Source: Cunninghamia lanceolata (taxonomy: Eukaryota > Streptophyta > Pinopsida > Cupressales > Cupressaceae). From it: 64,000 bases of DNA. The stretch's first letter is position 1, and each line of letters starts with the position of its first letter. Below the pieces are notes generated by a model. It saw only the letters and a list, made by a program, of their open reading frames with translations, was not told the DNA's origin and made no database searches. The DNA lies in assembly GCA_027924645.1 (NCBI GenBank), contig BSBN01001150.1:2356001-2420000 (forward strand), read 5' to 3'. This document shows, piece after piece, positions 48,865 to 61,690 of this stretch. The position numbers and the translations under genes were made by a program.

Positions 48865-48876
48865 GCTCTGATACCA
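48865..48876 (-). other. Primer binding site, initiator-Met tRNA, perfect
   Basis: Read on the minus strand it is TGGTATCAGAGC, 2 bases from the right LTR. It fixes the element's direction as leftward. Confidence 0.95.
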
Positions 48877-48878
48877 CT

Positions 48879-50540
48879 TGATGCAGAGGTAAGGGGATAG
48901 GTTCAAACAAACTTCAGAGATGATTAGACTGATCATGCATGGCAGGGGCAGCTTGCTAGCACAAAAGTGCCATTTCAAGGTTGGAATACAAGGACAACTT
49001 GTCAAACCTTCCAACCACCTTAGACCACATCAAAATGACTGGTAGACACTCACCAAACTCACCAAACAACCTGGTCACTTACCTTGCCTATTGTTCCTTC
49101 ACAACTAGGCCTATTTCCTTATAGCCCTTAGAATAGGGTTTTTCAGTCATATCTTGCAAAATACTTGACAAACCCACAAACTATTTGGCTTTCTAGATAC
49201 CCATTAAGCTCCTTCATAACATAGCTATCATGAAGCATGGGTTTATTTGGAACAAGTGCCTCAAAAGTTGATTGTCTCTATTGTTCTTAGGCCTAATTAG
49301 GACAGCTGAAGTAGTAATTTTGACATAACTTTCTGAAAATGACTCAAACCCATAAAAGAAATGGTTTTTCAGATACCTATTTGGCTCCTACACAACATAT
49401 CCAACATTCACCCTAAGTTGTTTTGGATCAAATGCCTCTAAAATTGACTGTACCATGCTATCCTAGGCTTAATTAGGCCTCCTAGACTGCTTCAACTTGG
49501 TTCCTATACATCCAAAACACCAAATGAGCTTGGGATCTTGCAAAACTGATTTGAAGACTCTAAATAGACTCCAATTAATGAGGTTTGAAGGTTTTATTTC
49601 AATGATTTAATGTTGAATTGATACAACTAGGACTGCACATTCTAAATCAGCATTAACAACTCTGTCATGACAGGACAGTCAAGAAAAAGGCATGAAGATT
49701 CTTGCTCTGGCTTTGGATGTTATCCTTAGACTCTTTGACATCATATCCACCTACTCCAACACATGCAAGACCAAAAACCACCTCCAAGTGCTCAAATTCT
49801 TCCTCAAATTTGTTGTCACAGTCTAATACATGAGGATATTAGACCTTCAAACATTCCTCACACGTGCCAAACTTCTCCCCTGCATCTACAATCATTAGAA
49901 AGGAAAGATCTATGCAAAACCATGCCATTCCATCCATTTTTGGTGACCCAACACAGATGGAATGGGTCAAAAACCCATTGGTTCTCCTAAAACCCTCAAA
50001 ACTAGGGTTTAAGAGCTAGTTTTAGGAAAATAGTGATAAAATGCTTCTAGTTCTATATAAACTCCTCTAACTTGATTGAAATGAAAGATTAAACCATTAT
50101 CTAGACAATTTCAGACATTTTGCTTCATGACAGTACTGTACGGATATGCTCTGGACGTTTGAAACAACAAAAACACAGAAAAATTAGAAAACAGGGTAAA
50201 ACTTTGTATTTTCTTCAATCCAAATCACCTTCTCTACTTTTTTCAAGGAATGAGAGGCAAAATATAAATGTTTAAAATAAGATCCACATTCACCATGCCT
50301 TCCACTATCGTGGAAAAGCCCAAAAATAAGGCAAAAGACTAACTGATATAAAAGCAGCTCAAAAGAAAAGTTCTAATTTTAGGCAAAATATTAAAGGTTC
50401 TATTCCTACATAACCTCCACTATATCAAGATGCCTCTAGTGGGCTTTATTACAACATTTAATAAGGAAACTCCACTAAAAATTCAAAAATTGCCTTGGGA
50501 AATTCAAAAATTGCCTTGGGGTCTAGGTGCCCCTGCACCA
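48879..50540 (-). repeat. Right LTR (5' LTR in element sense) of the protease-bearing element
   Basis: 1662 bp, starting TGATGCAGAGG and ending CTGCACCA before the CAAGT duplication. AAATTCAAAAATTGCCTTGGG is locally duplicated at about 50481-50520, absent from the left LTR. Confidence 0.93.
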
Positions 50541-50545
50541 CAAGT

Positions 50546-52589
50546 TTATCTAACTCAGGCAACTGGCATATGGCTTTTGCTACTATGTTTTGTGGTGTGA
50601 AATACTAAGTATTCACCTTGGGAGGTCCAGGATTATTACTAGATTTGGGATCTAGCGGTGTATTGAAGTTGTTAGGAGAGGACAGATGTGGTCAAAGGAC
50701 CAGTAGGTCAATTTGCATTGCTCCTAAGGTTATAATTATGTCTACCCTGATATTGCTGCTAATAAGCATGAACCTCTTTAGGTTCTTTCTCAGGCTCATT
50801 TTCATCCTCAAAAGAAAAAACATAATTTGATTCAAATGCTAAGGTAGATTCCTCACATGCCAGTGTATAGTTTTCATGTGTTGCAGTCATCTGATGATGT
50901 TGATGATCATGGGAACTCTCAAGTACTAAGGAAGACTCATATCCTAAGAGAACAATTTCATTGCCTTCAGGAAAAGGTAGATCTCCTGCAGTATTCGATA
51001 CTTCATCTTGGAATATGTTGGCTGTTATTTTCAATTGAGGACAATCCAACTCAGCATGCACATTTGTGTTATGCGTCCTACACCAATTAGTGAGTGCAGC
51101 TTCTGCCAAATTGACTATGGTTGTCTGTTTAGGTTCTGTAGGAGGTTGACTATCTAATGGTGAAGGCAATGAGCCATTGTTTGGCCAGGTGTTCCAAACT
51201 CTAGGTGGCCTAGGGGCATTGTTATATCCCCTATCTAGATATCCAAGTTTATCATTATTGTTTCCATATCCTCTATCAGGATATCCTCTATTTTATTTCT
51301 GATTTGGCTGTGAATAAAAGTTTTGACTTCTCAGGTGAGTGACCTCAGTTGTCAGTTTTATTAACTGGGCTAATATCTCTTTAATATCATCCTTTCTTCC
51401 TACACTTTAGCTACTACATTATCTTGTTGAGGCTAGAAGAAAGAACTACCATTACCGTTTTGTACAACATCCTGATGTGCATGTCCAAGGTGAGGGATGA
51501 TTTGTCCATTACCCTATGGAGGCATGATGCTAAGTGGAGGTATTTGCAATGGATTTGGCATTATAGATGGGGGCATTAGGGCTCCATTAATTTGTGGTTG
51601 ACTAGGATATGCAAGATATCCTAAGTTTGGGGTAAAACTAGGTGTTAATTGCTGATTAACTTTGATAGCTTCATCAAAAGAGCCTGCCATAGATGTTATA
51701 GAAGGATGTGTCCTCCTAATGAACATGGATCTCAAAGGGTCTAAGGCTGAGTAATAAATTGACCTAGCTGCTTCATCATCCACACTATAAGGAGCAGTTA
51801 ACCTGGAGTACATATTTTAGAACCTAGCATTAAAATTGGAGATTAGCTCTCCTTCAGCTCTCTTGATGGTAGTAAAGAGGTGATATGTCATAGCAGGATC
51901 TATAGGTATTTTGAATCTTCCTTGGAAGGCTTTCTCCAAAGCATCCCAAGTAGGTATGGAAGATGAGGAAGACTAATGTACTAGTTGTAAGCCTCTTCTC
52001 CTAAGGAGTATGGAAACAACCTACATATGACATCTTGATGCTCTATCAGTGCTTTAAAACATGCTTCTTTATAAGTTTGGATGTGATCGTCTACATCCTG
52101 ATAAGGATGATATTTAGGACAAATCTTGTCTAGATTCTTAGGTAAAGGATGATATGCTACAAAGAGCATGGGTGACTAAGTAGCAAAGAAAGACATTGTA
52201 GGAGGTATCAGAGGTATTAGAGGTAATACTGGAGATATTGGAGGTGTCACAATTGGTACTAATGGAGATATTGGTGAACATGGACCAAGACTCTGATGGA
52301 TATTTGTTGTACATGGTCTAAATCCAAGGATTGGAAATTCCTCTAAGGGTCCAGTGGATCTCGACCTGGTATTAGGTTTGTTTGCTAGTGTTTCATGATT
52401 CAAGGTGAACTTTGTATATTTTGACACAATCTTTGCACAGAGTGGATATTTACTCTTCCAGACTGGATATTTATGATTCAAATGTCCAAAGTGATGGGAT
52501 ATTTGTAGGATATTTTTAGAAAATGCAAATATCAACTCAAATTTGTAAATTTTAGACAACTGACTATGAAGGTCGGGATAAAAGACCAT
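50546..52589 (-). pseudogene. gag: Tat-like gag of the giant element (broken)
   Basis: Read leftward from about 52589, with a Pro-rich N-terminal segment (52195-52330). A likely alternative start is ATG at 52196. The capsid region begins near 52170: YHPYQDVDDHIQTYKEACF, then CRLFPYSLGEEAYN, a stop, and RAEGELISNFNARF, which is the retrotransposon Gag signature. 51514-51813 gives the capsid C-terminus and a Pro/Met-rich tail. A Cys/His cluster WCRTHNTNVHAELDC lies at about 51040-51085. An acidic tail (50759-51000) leads to the protease junction at the insertion site. Several stops and frame changes are present. Confidence 0.82.
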
Positions 52590-52758
52590 GAGGATGAGAT
52601 ATTTGCAGTCAGACTCTTTAAATTGTCAAAGATAGGTGGAATCTTTGCACAAATAATAAAAATTTGACGTATTGCTAAGAAATTTGAAAATACCTTCACC
52701 TGATAGTAGGAAATGATGTCATCCAGTCAACAAATCCTTTCAAATTAATGCAATTTGG

Positions 52759-52776
52759 GCCCTCCTAGCGCCAATT
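52759..52776 (-). other. Primer-binding-site-like sequence of the giant element
   Basis: On the minus strand AATTGGCGCTAGGAGGGC starts next to the right LTR. The TGGCGC start is complementary to a tRNA ending GCG plus CCA. I cannot name the tRNA safely. Confidence 0.6.
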
Positions 52777-52777
52777 C

Positions 52778-55700
52778 TGTTGATGTTGATTGTTAGTCAA
52801 AACAACATGAAATAAAAGTTACACAACAACCTTTATTTATCTTGAAAGATACGATAATTTTAGAATGAATTTATGATCCCAAGTCTCCGTGCATTAGTTC
52901 ATCATGATCTAACATTACTCAAAGGTTGATGTGTGTTGCTATTTTCCATTCAGGGGCCTTACCTTTTGATTTTGGATTTGTAACCAGATATCTAGATGTT
53001 ACTCTGTTTCACCTTCTCTCTGTAAATTCTCAACAAATGATATCAAATCTTACAAAATTTAATCAATTCATGCAAATATTTATGTAAGTCTAATCAATTC
53101 TTTTGTCTATCATTTTGATTAAGATGATTCATGATTATTCTGCTTAATTCTTCTAAAACTATCTCTGATTCACATAAATTTGAACTAATCCTTGCTTAAT
53201 TTCACTTATGTACTGTAAATTTATTCAAATGATGTGCCTATAAGCATGTATTTCTATGATTCTTATCATTATTTATCTTCATTTGCATGATATTTGCTAT
53301 TCGGTATGCACTTTGTGTAAATATGTCTATGATCTTCATGTATTTACAGATATCAGCATATTATATGATGATTTGCTTGTTATTTTTTGTGTATTTGCAG
53401 TTGTGGTGATAATTCTTTATGAAATTTAAAGAAAATTGAACTAAATCTTTCTAAATTTACTGAAATGAATGAATCTTCAATCATTGATCCACATATATCC
53501 TTGATACTGTCATGAAGAGAAGAAAATCAAACCATATTTTCACTAGGTCATTCCACAGCTAGATATGATTGATGTGAATCTTCAATGGAAAGGATAATAA
53601 CAACATTCACAAACTGAAATGCACTCCAAGGGATGCAGAAAATCACATGAACATTAAGATATCATCCACAGATTACGTAGGATTTACGATTGTTTATAAT
53701 CACGGGTCTTCATCTTCATTAAGTTTGCAAAAGGAGTATATATTTACAATTAACTTTGAGAATTCGTCATGGAATTCAACAATCTAATCTCAATTAATCT
53801 CTTGAATAACCATAACTAAGATTCTCCATCCTTTTATAGCACAAGGATGAGAATCAGTTACAAAAGATCCTATGATCAATATTTGTCTATTACAATCAAC
53901 GGTTTCTATTGCATTGACCAAGTCAACATACAAAATACGTGGCACAGGTTGCCAGTTGGCAACCATTTGGTAAGGTACAACTGGCACTCTAGAATATTCT
54001 AGGATCTTTGATTTAGTCAACCAAAGTGTAAGTATCAAAAATTACAAAAATATCCTGGATGATACTTGTAATATCCTCTCATTCAGACGTACCTTCTTCA
54101 TGTACTAACTTCCCTGTGTCTAACTTCTTGTGATTATCATATGCTCGTACAAAAGTATCCACTTGGAACTTGTTGATTGTCTGATCTCTCAACTTAGCAT
54201 ATTTTAGTGCTTTTATTTACTCATCTAAAGGTTCCAGCATGGATGTCCTGCTATCGGCTTTTTTATCATATGTATTTACCTTCATATTCAGCCCAGACAT
54301 CTCATCCATGACATCTTCTATAAAGATCCCTATTTTATCTTCTACCACTTCTTTAAATGTAACTTTGAATATCTGGATGGCATCATCTATTTCTAGCACT
54401 GCTTCCTCTGTTATAGCATCTTCTAGGAATTCTTCCAATACTTTCATCTCCTCGGCTAACAAGTCATGAATCTTAGTCTGAGTGTCTCTCAATTTAACCA
54501 TGCTTGCCTTTAATACTTCCAATTCATACTTCATCTCAAACATCCAAGTATACATGAGTGTTAAAGTTACATGAGTGACAATTTTATTATTCAATAACTC
54601 TTCATCTGTCATCTTCCTGGCCCTTTTGAGTCTTACCATTGCATAATTGCATTTCTGTATCTTCTGAGTGAATTCACTCTTCAAAGAATCAATGGCATTC
54701 TTCAAGTTGGACATTGTGTCCCAATTGGACTTGGAAGTCCTGATTAGCTTCTCTCTGAATGTCATGAACCTTATGAACCACTTGTCATAATATGAGCTTA
54801 GTACTTTTGCACATCTAAACCAGCTATTTCTTCTTCACTTATTAATGTCAATGAAGCAAGCTTCTCTGTATCTTGTAGGGTGGATGCTAAGATATCAGGC
54901 TTCACTAATCCCTATATAAATTGTTGCAGTTGAGCATTTTGCTCTTTCAACTCTTTCTTTCTGGCCTTAAGCTTCCTTATTTTGGCCATTACTACCTCGG
55001 TACTTTCAATGTGTTCCTGAATTTCTTGTTCCGTAGTGACATGACCAAGGTCAATTTGTGTCACTTGGAACTCTTCTGGCCTGATTTCTCCTTTGGCCTT
55101 GTCTACTATGGGGACAACAACTTGGGCTGTTCACTTTCCTATTTTTGGATCTCTCTTGATAGTGGAGACTTTCCTAGCTCTATGTTTAGCTTTAGCTGGG
55201 TCAACAGTAAATAAAGACTTGAAATCAAAAGGTACCTGTTGTTCCTGTGATCAGCCTACCTCTGATGAAATCAATGATAATGTATTTGATTGTGATCCTC
55301 CTTGATCTAGTTGTTCAATTTGAGCATCTTGTATTCTTGTCTTTATTGACTTCCTCATCTCCATCAAGATCCTGCACATTTTCTTGTTGTCTTTGATCTT
55401 GATTTTGCTCCTTATCTTGTTGTTGCTCTGCTCTAGCATCCAACTTATCTTTCTTAGGCCAATGCTCTTCCTGCCTTTGCTCTAGAGTAGGTTGATTATC
55501 TTGTGCCTTATTGCTCTAGAACCTTGTCATCTTTAAGCTCTTGGCCTTTACTTGCCAGATCATCCTGATGATGTTTTTACCCATATTTATCAACCTTATC
55601 TTTTGTGTTAGAAAGTGATTTAGACACACTCCCTTTTTCTGGCTTATCCATTAGGATATCCTATTATGCTATTTGTTCTTGTGCACTTTTACCTTCAAGG

Positions 55701-58700
55701 ATATCTGAGTGTGCTTCATCTGCTTGAGCATCATTATTTTTATCATCTATCTCCATAGAGATATTCTCTTCTTGATTCTGGCTATCTTTAATTGCCTCTT
55801 CTTTTCTCAAGCACATTGGTCAAATTGACCACTATCAGGCTAGTCACATTCTCAATTAAAGTACTGAGAGGTCCCATGTGTACCTCTACTTCAAGGGATT
55901 CTTCTCTTTCTTTTTCCTCATCATGTGACTCCACTACTACACTACCCTTATCTGTAGCTTATGTATGTTGCAGCATGGTCTCAATAGGATGGTTGGTAAT
56001 ATCTTTTACCACCTCTTCTTTAGTAAGATGAATGGTTTGACTCAATGCTAAGGCCTTTGTAGCTTCTTCTTCTTGAGCTTTGTTCTTGACCTCATGTGCC
56101 ATCTTAGTTTTCACTTTGACAATTGTCTCTACTGGCACATCATGTTGCAAAAATCCAGCCGCACTTATAGATGGATCACTTGATCCTAATGCTACTATCG
56201 TTGGTGGTGGAATGACCCCTCTCATGCTTGGGTTCTAATATCTAGACTGTTTAGGAACTTTAACTCCATGCATCACATCACTTATTTTCTTCCTCTTTAG
56301 TGTCCCAATGGGAACTTGATCTTCATCATCATCATCATCATCTTCATCCTTCCCTGCAATATTTCATAATAGATTTTGCTCTATATCCTTTTGGAGCTCC
56401 TCCTGTTTTGTTGGTACTTGGGGTGTAAGTACAGGAATTTCCTTAAGCACTGATCCTGTAGGAGGCTACAAGGGTATATATACTAGGGATACTCCTTCAG
56501 AGGTAATCTCTTCTGTTGCTTTAGATCAACTAGGTTCAAGTAACTTAGTCCCTAGGATTTGCCTCTTTTGTACAAGGAAATCATCATATCCCTATTCTTC
56601 TCTTTCCTTTCTCTTCTCCTTTCTATCACTGGTGATTGCTACACCTTTTGCTCTAAGCTCATTGATCTTTTTAGCAACCTAGTTCTTTTTCCTAGACATA
56701 ACTTTGGTAGTGAGGACATCTATTGAAGTCTCTTCCTTCTGTGTTAGATTTGGGGCAGAAATGGTGTCATTGTATATCTTTTGTTTCTCATATTCAGGAT
56801 CCATGAGGTTATCATCATCCATTTTGATTTGTGGGGCACTTCAAGCTGCTCTATTATCCTCATCTGATCCAATGTTAACCTTTGATACTCTCTTCTTCTC
56901 ATCTCATGTTCATCATCACAATCTACCCAATAGTCTTCGAGGTGGACATTGTGCTTATACTTCTTTTTTAATCCCTTCTCTATCCTTTGGTAGGGATCAT
57001 AATCTCTAGCGAGTGGAAACAATTTTAGATTCAAACTTTTCAACTCCGCCTTAGCTTTTCTTGCATTTTCTATGGCTCCTATCAAGAACCAGTTTATGTC
57101 AATGGGAAATTTCCTATAGGGCTTCCCTTCCTTCACCTTAGACATTTCAAATGTAGGCAGCTGTTGCCTCATCATCTCCATTAATACTACCTTGTCTGAA
57201 GGATACCTTCATAGCATGTATGGTTTCCCACTGAAACCTTCCATCTAGATGTAGGAATAAGTTTTGGCATGGATGAACCAAGATCCATATCCACTGATTG
57301 CCTTTGCAGCACCTACTGAAAACCATTTGGTTATGTCCCCATCCATGAGTCAAACTAGGTGCATCAGGAAGCAATCATTAACCTTTTTGTAATATTAACC
57401 TGAAAGTCTTCTCTCTAGGTGGGGATAATGCTCCCAGGGAGTCTTTTCATTTGGTAATCTACCCATCCTTCCTACAGTTTGTAGGCCATCAAATGTGCCT
57501 TTTGTTGCACAAGCATTTACTAAGTAGGATGTCATTTTGAAGATCATCCCCTTAACTTCCTTCCACTTGACCATCTAGTCATGTATTGTATCACTGATAA
57601 TCTTGGTCCACTGGACCTTTGCTTGATCTTCTTCATATTCAATAGCCACCCTCATTAGTCTGAACATCCAAGATTCAATGGTTCCACAATTTATCAACCC
57701 CCTCATCCTGTAGAGCATGAACATTATATACTGCACTTCCTCGTTGAAATCAAACTTATATAAGTGTTGTGCCATTTTGGCAGCTACCCTGGCTGTATTA
57801 TCTGAGCTTCTCCATCCCTGGTATATCACCTTCCTACAGACCTTATTGTTGTCATCAAGTTCCTTTTCCAATGCATCTAGGTCTAGCACATAAATGGGTT
57901 GAGAAACTGGCAAATGGAATACTTCAGTTATACCCTCCACAGATAAATATGCATACAGCCTCTCCTATTTCTCTACTTTCCTTGTAGTAACATCATAATT
58001 AAGTGCACACTCGGCCATAAGGTTGAAAGTCTCTGTGGAATAAACAAAACTTGTCGCATGATATAAGCCTAATGCCACTATGTTCTGTAGGATGGGGCTA
58101 TCTTCTCCTGCATCAATTCTTGCTCTGAATTCCTCTATATTTGTATTACCTGAATGAGTATCCTCTATGTATCCCAGCTTGTTGTACACACTTCACGTTT
58201 TAGGGAACATAACTAGTTTGAATTTTTCATCCTGTTTATCCATACGTGGTTACAACATTTCTTCCTACAATTCAAACGTTCTAGTCTCAAATAATAGCAT
58301 ATATTTGTCTATCTAGGGTTAGCACAATATTGATTTTTCATGCTCTAAAATGGTAACATACCTAAATCCAATGAACTAAATTTGACAATTCATAATCACA
58401 ATCGAAGTTCACCATTTGCCCTCTCTTTAATTAATCATGATATGATTTTGCGAAATAACTAGAGGAATAGGGTTTTTATACATACCTATGTATGCTTCCT
58501 TAACCTGTTATGGATGTGGTGATGAGCGAATAGAAGATCTAGATGAAGTATTCTTCTGCAATTTTTCTCTCCCGACTCAGCTCTGGTTCACGATATAGCT
58601 CTTAACAGTAGGAATTTAGGGCTCTCGAATGCAATTGTGTCGATTATGATGATAGAAATCCCTTTTACCTTAAGCAATTCATGAGTTTAGGGCTTATTAA

Positions 58701-59346
58701 TAGCATCAAGGTGTTTGACATCCTCCTTTAGAAAGATTGCACAAGATCACTACAGGTGTCCGTTGGCATGCATTTAAATTTAAATGCCAATGGCCTTCAT
58801 ATTGCATTAAATGCGCAAAGCGTGGGTATATGGGAAACAGATATCCAAACGAAGAATTTTCATGTGAACATCCATATATGAATATCCAGATGATGTCACC
58901 ATAGGTCGGGTCAACCTTTGTTGACCAAGGAATTGTTATCGGGTTCCAAATATGCTCATAATAAATCAAGATATGCATATGGACATGTGTCATCATCTCG
59001 CAGTAGCGCAGAAAATCTTTCTTGCTGACAAGATTCTCCCGCAAGGATGTGCTACCGTCCAATCCAGGTTGTGGATATCGGGTTAAGGTCTGGATGATGT
59101 CAACAGGAAAAAGTTCTTTTATCGTAGCATAATAAGGTGATGTATCGAGATGAGGATAGTAGAATAGAATCTGGATAATGGGAATGCAAAATATCCCCTT
59201 GGCTTAAGGTCATGATGACATCAGCATGGATCTAGTCTATATATCGCGTCAGGATAGGATGATGTCATCAAGATATGGATGTTAAAATAATGTCTAGATA
59301 CTAAGTTAAGATCTAGGCGATAGTTAATACCCAAATGATGACAACA
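52778..59346 (-). repeat. Right LTR (5' LTR in element sense) of the giant Tat-like element
   Basis: About 6.57 kb. It starts TGTTGATGTTGATTG beside the primer site and ends GATGACAACA. It matches the left LTR without the 1.23-kb insertion. 52778-54215 is non-coding, 54217-58243 carries ORF copy 2, and 58244-59346 is non-coding with the GATGTCAT-type repeats. Confidence 0.87.
54217..58243 (-). pseudogene. Large accessory protein in the right LTR (broken, copy 2)
   Basis: ATG at 58243 (MDKQDEKFKLVMFPKT) begins a reading of about 1340 codons, leftward. A stop sits at codon 17, where the context suggests a lost Trp. Then come VYNKLGYIEDTHSGN, MEGITEVFHLPVSQPIYV (57575-57940), ESWMFRLM, GYGSWF and TYSYI (about 57240-57290), a Lys-rich block (56744-57181), an acidic low-complexity middle (55300-56225) and a charged helical C-terminus (54217-54765) ending in the same residues as copy 1. 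It lies wholly within the LTR, so the element carries two copies. Function is unknown. Confidence 0.66.
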
Positions 59347-59675
59347 TCTGATAAAATTCTTCTATCCTTTATGTTTTGATGGATGTACATACCCTATTCC
59401 AAAGCTCCCATTTTGACATAGGCAGGGAGGATGCTGGCAAACGTTGTATTTCAGCCCAATATGTTTAAATTATAAACTTTACTTATTAAGTTATTCCTTA
59501 GGCTTCTACAATTATACATCTTTTTATAACTATTTTTCAAGTACTATATGTATTTCAGCGCACTGCTCCCCCACCGTCCCCTATTGTCCCCCACCGCCCC
59601 CAAACTAAGACCCCCCACCCCCATCCCCGAAACGCATCCCCTGTCATTCTCCTATCTCCGTCCCTAAAACCCCAT
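59347..59675. other. C-rich spacer with G-quadruplex potential
   Basis: No gene is seen. 59566-59645 contains many C runs of 4-6 bases (CCCCCAC, CCCCTATTGTCCCCC, CCCCCCACCCCC). On the minus strand these are G runs spaced by 1-9 bases. It lies between the truncated or terminal LTR and the 5'-truncated chromovirus. Confidence 0.6.
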
Positions 59676-60420
59676 AGAACTATGCTACAACACTTGAGGA
59701 TCATATTGGATGTGTTGAGAAAAGAGAAACTCTATGCAAACTTAAAGAAGTGCATATTCAAGAAAGAAAGTCAAGTATTTCTAGGCTTTATCATCTCCGC
59801 AGATGGTATCAATATTGATACAGAAAAGGTCAGGGCAATTCTAGAGTGGTCTAGTCCAAAGAGTATAACAGACGTAAGAAGTTTTCATGGGCTAGCCACA
59901 TTCTATTGAAAATTCATTCAAAATTTTAGCAATATTGTAGCACCCATAAAAGATTGCACCAAAGGAAGGGAATTTGTGTGGACCAAGGAAGCTGAGGAGG
60001 GTTTTAAGTTTCTGAAGAAGAAGGTGACAGAAGCCCCTATTTTAGCATTACCAAATTTTGATAAAGTATTTGAATTGGATTGTGATGCCTCGCATGTGGG
60101 AATTGGAGTTGTACTTAGTCAAGTAGGTAAACCCATAGCCTTCTTTAGTGAAAAGTTGAATGAGGTCAGAAAGAACTATTCAACCCATGATGTAGAATTT
60201 TATGCAATTGTGCAAGCATTGAGACATTGGAGGCATTACCTGGTGCCCAAAGAGTTTGTGTTGTTTACAGACCATATTGCCTTGAAATACTTGAACACAC
60301 AAAAAAATTGAATAGCAGGCATGCAAAATGGGTCTCTTTCCTACAAGGCTATAACTTTGTTCTCAAGCATAAGTCAGGAAAATAGAACCAGGTTACAGAT
60401 GCTTTAAGTAGATGTGTTGT
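59676..60420 (+). pseudogene. Chromovirus RT C-terminus and RNase H
   Basis: LQHLRIILDVLRKEKLYANL and FLGFIISADGINIDTEKV are the end of gypsy RT. After a stop at 59907 comes the RNase H, FELDCDASHVGIGVVLSQ, where the first catalytic Asp is present, then EKLNEVRKNYSTHDVEFYAI with the Glu and FTDHIALKYLNTQ with the next Asp. A frameshift follows at about 60310. The domain order is that of chromoviruses. Confidence 0.9.
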
Positions 60421-60513
60421 ACTATTGACAACAATGGAAAATGAGGTGATTGGTTTTGATGCCATCAAAGATCTATATGAATCTAACATGATTTTTGGGA
60501 GATTATGGAATAG

Positions 60514-61690
60514 TTGAAAACCACAGTAGTGGGCAACATGGAGCACATCCAAGGTGAATATCTTATGCAGGATGGATATCTCTTTAAAGGAAATCAATTA
60601 TGTATTCTAGTTGGGTCTATGCGAGATAATATTATAAGAGAGCTCCATTGCAGTGGGTTGGATGGACATTTTGGCAAGGATAAGACTATAGCTTTAGTAG
60701 AAGACAAATACTACTAGCCGAAGATGAAAAGAGACATAACAAGATATGTGACAAGGTGTAGGATTTGTCAGATGGAAAAAGGACACTCACAAAATATAGG
60801 GTTGTATATGCCATTACCAGTACCTGCTGGACCATGGACAGATTTAAGTATGGACTTTGTGTTAGGACTGCCAAACACACAACGAGGTAATGATTCCATT
60901 TTTGTGGTTGTTGATAGGTTCTCTAAGATGGCTCATTTTATTGCTTGCAAGAAAACTAGAGATGCAACTAGGGTGGCATAATTATTCTTTAAAGAAGTTG
61001 TTAGATTGCATGGTATTCTGAGAACTATCACATCTAATAGGGATACCAAGTTTCTGAGTCATTTTTGGAGGACCCTATGGAAGAATATGGGAACTAAGCT
61101 CCAGTTCAGCAGTTCTCATCACCCCCAAACATATGGGAAGAGAGAGGTCATAAATCAGAGTTTGGGAAACTTGTTAAGATGCATGGTTGGAGAGAAACCC
61201 AGATAGTGGGATTGGCCTTACCACAAGTTGAATTTGCCTATAACAGTTCAATAAATCAATCAACGGGTAAATCATCATTTCACATTGTTTATGACAGGAA
61301 TCATAAGGGTGTTTTAGATTTGGTGCAGCTACCAATTGGAGATAGGATTAGTGATGATGGAGAAGCATATGCAGAACATCTTCAGCAATAACAACAAGAG
61401 GTGAGGTAGAAGCTCCAAGAAAGTAATGACATGTATAAAACTACAGTATATGTTGGTAGAAGACATCAAGTATTCATTGAAGGCGACTTAGTGATGGTTT
61501 ATCTAAGAAGAGAGAGGTTTCCCATGGGAACTTACAACAAGTTGAAATTCAAGAAAATTGGTCCTTGTAGGATTACAAAAAAATCAATGACATTGCTTAT
61601 GAGGTAGATTTACCAGAGTAGTTAGACCATGATGAAGAAGGTGAGGCCAAAGTAGATTGGCAACATCAGGTTCCAAGCAAGAAAAAGGAA
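60514..61690 (+). pseudogene. Chromovirus integrase
   Basis: The HHCC zinc region is at about 60640-60775 (LDGHFGKDKT, then [11 protein letters not shown]). The DDE core has Asp in [15 protein letters not shown], Asp in SNRDTKFLSHFW and Glu in TYGKREVINQ, so all three catalytic residues are recognisable. Stops lie at 60717, 60979 and 61204. The C-terminal part is readable in pieces to about 61620 ([20 protein letters not shown] and [20 protein letters not shown]). Confidence 0.88.

Larger units (their letters stand above)
44799..50540 (-). mobile_element. Young non-autonomous chromovirus-like LTR element with protease and unknown protein
   Basis: LTRs 44799-46462 and 48879-50540, TGATGCAG start and TGCACCA end, CAAGT duplication and a perfect initiator-Met primer site on the minus strand define it fully. 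The internal region is only 2.4 kb. It begins with a chromovirus-type protease and then a lysine/glutamate-rich protein of unknown nature. There is no capsid region, RT, RNase H or integrase. The LTRs differ at about 5 of 150 bases in one sample, so it is the youngest element here, consistent with lying inside the older Tat element. Confidence 0.92.
30226..59346 (-). mobile_element. Giant Ty3/gypsy Tat-like LTR retrotransposon, about 29 kb
   Basis: Two long direct repeats, both starting TGTTGATGTTGATTG (30226 and 52778), flank an internal region with gag, protease, RNase H, RT and integrase on the minus strand. A primer-like site lies beside the right LTR. The LTRs are about 6.6 kb, the left enlarged to 7.8 kb by an insertion. 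By eye they differ at about 7 percent in a 210-base sample. The right limit is less sure: both copies share GACAACA at 38015 and 59346, giving TGTTG/CAACA termini, but the left LTR seems to continue into the same tandem repeat. No target duplication is found (GTACA left, TCTGA right), so one end may be truncated. Confidence 0.85.

Noticed and set aside
50618..50830. Plus-strand open frame starting MGGPGLLLDLGSSGVLKLLG
   Set aside because: Antisense to the gag-protease junction of the giant element. No independent support.
30226..59346. Target duplication for the giant element
   Set aside because: GTACA on the left and TCTGA on the right do not match, so I do not claim one. One end may be lost.
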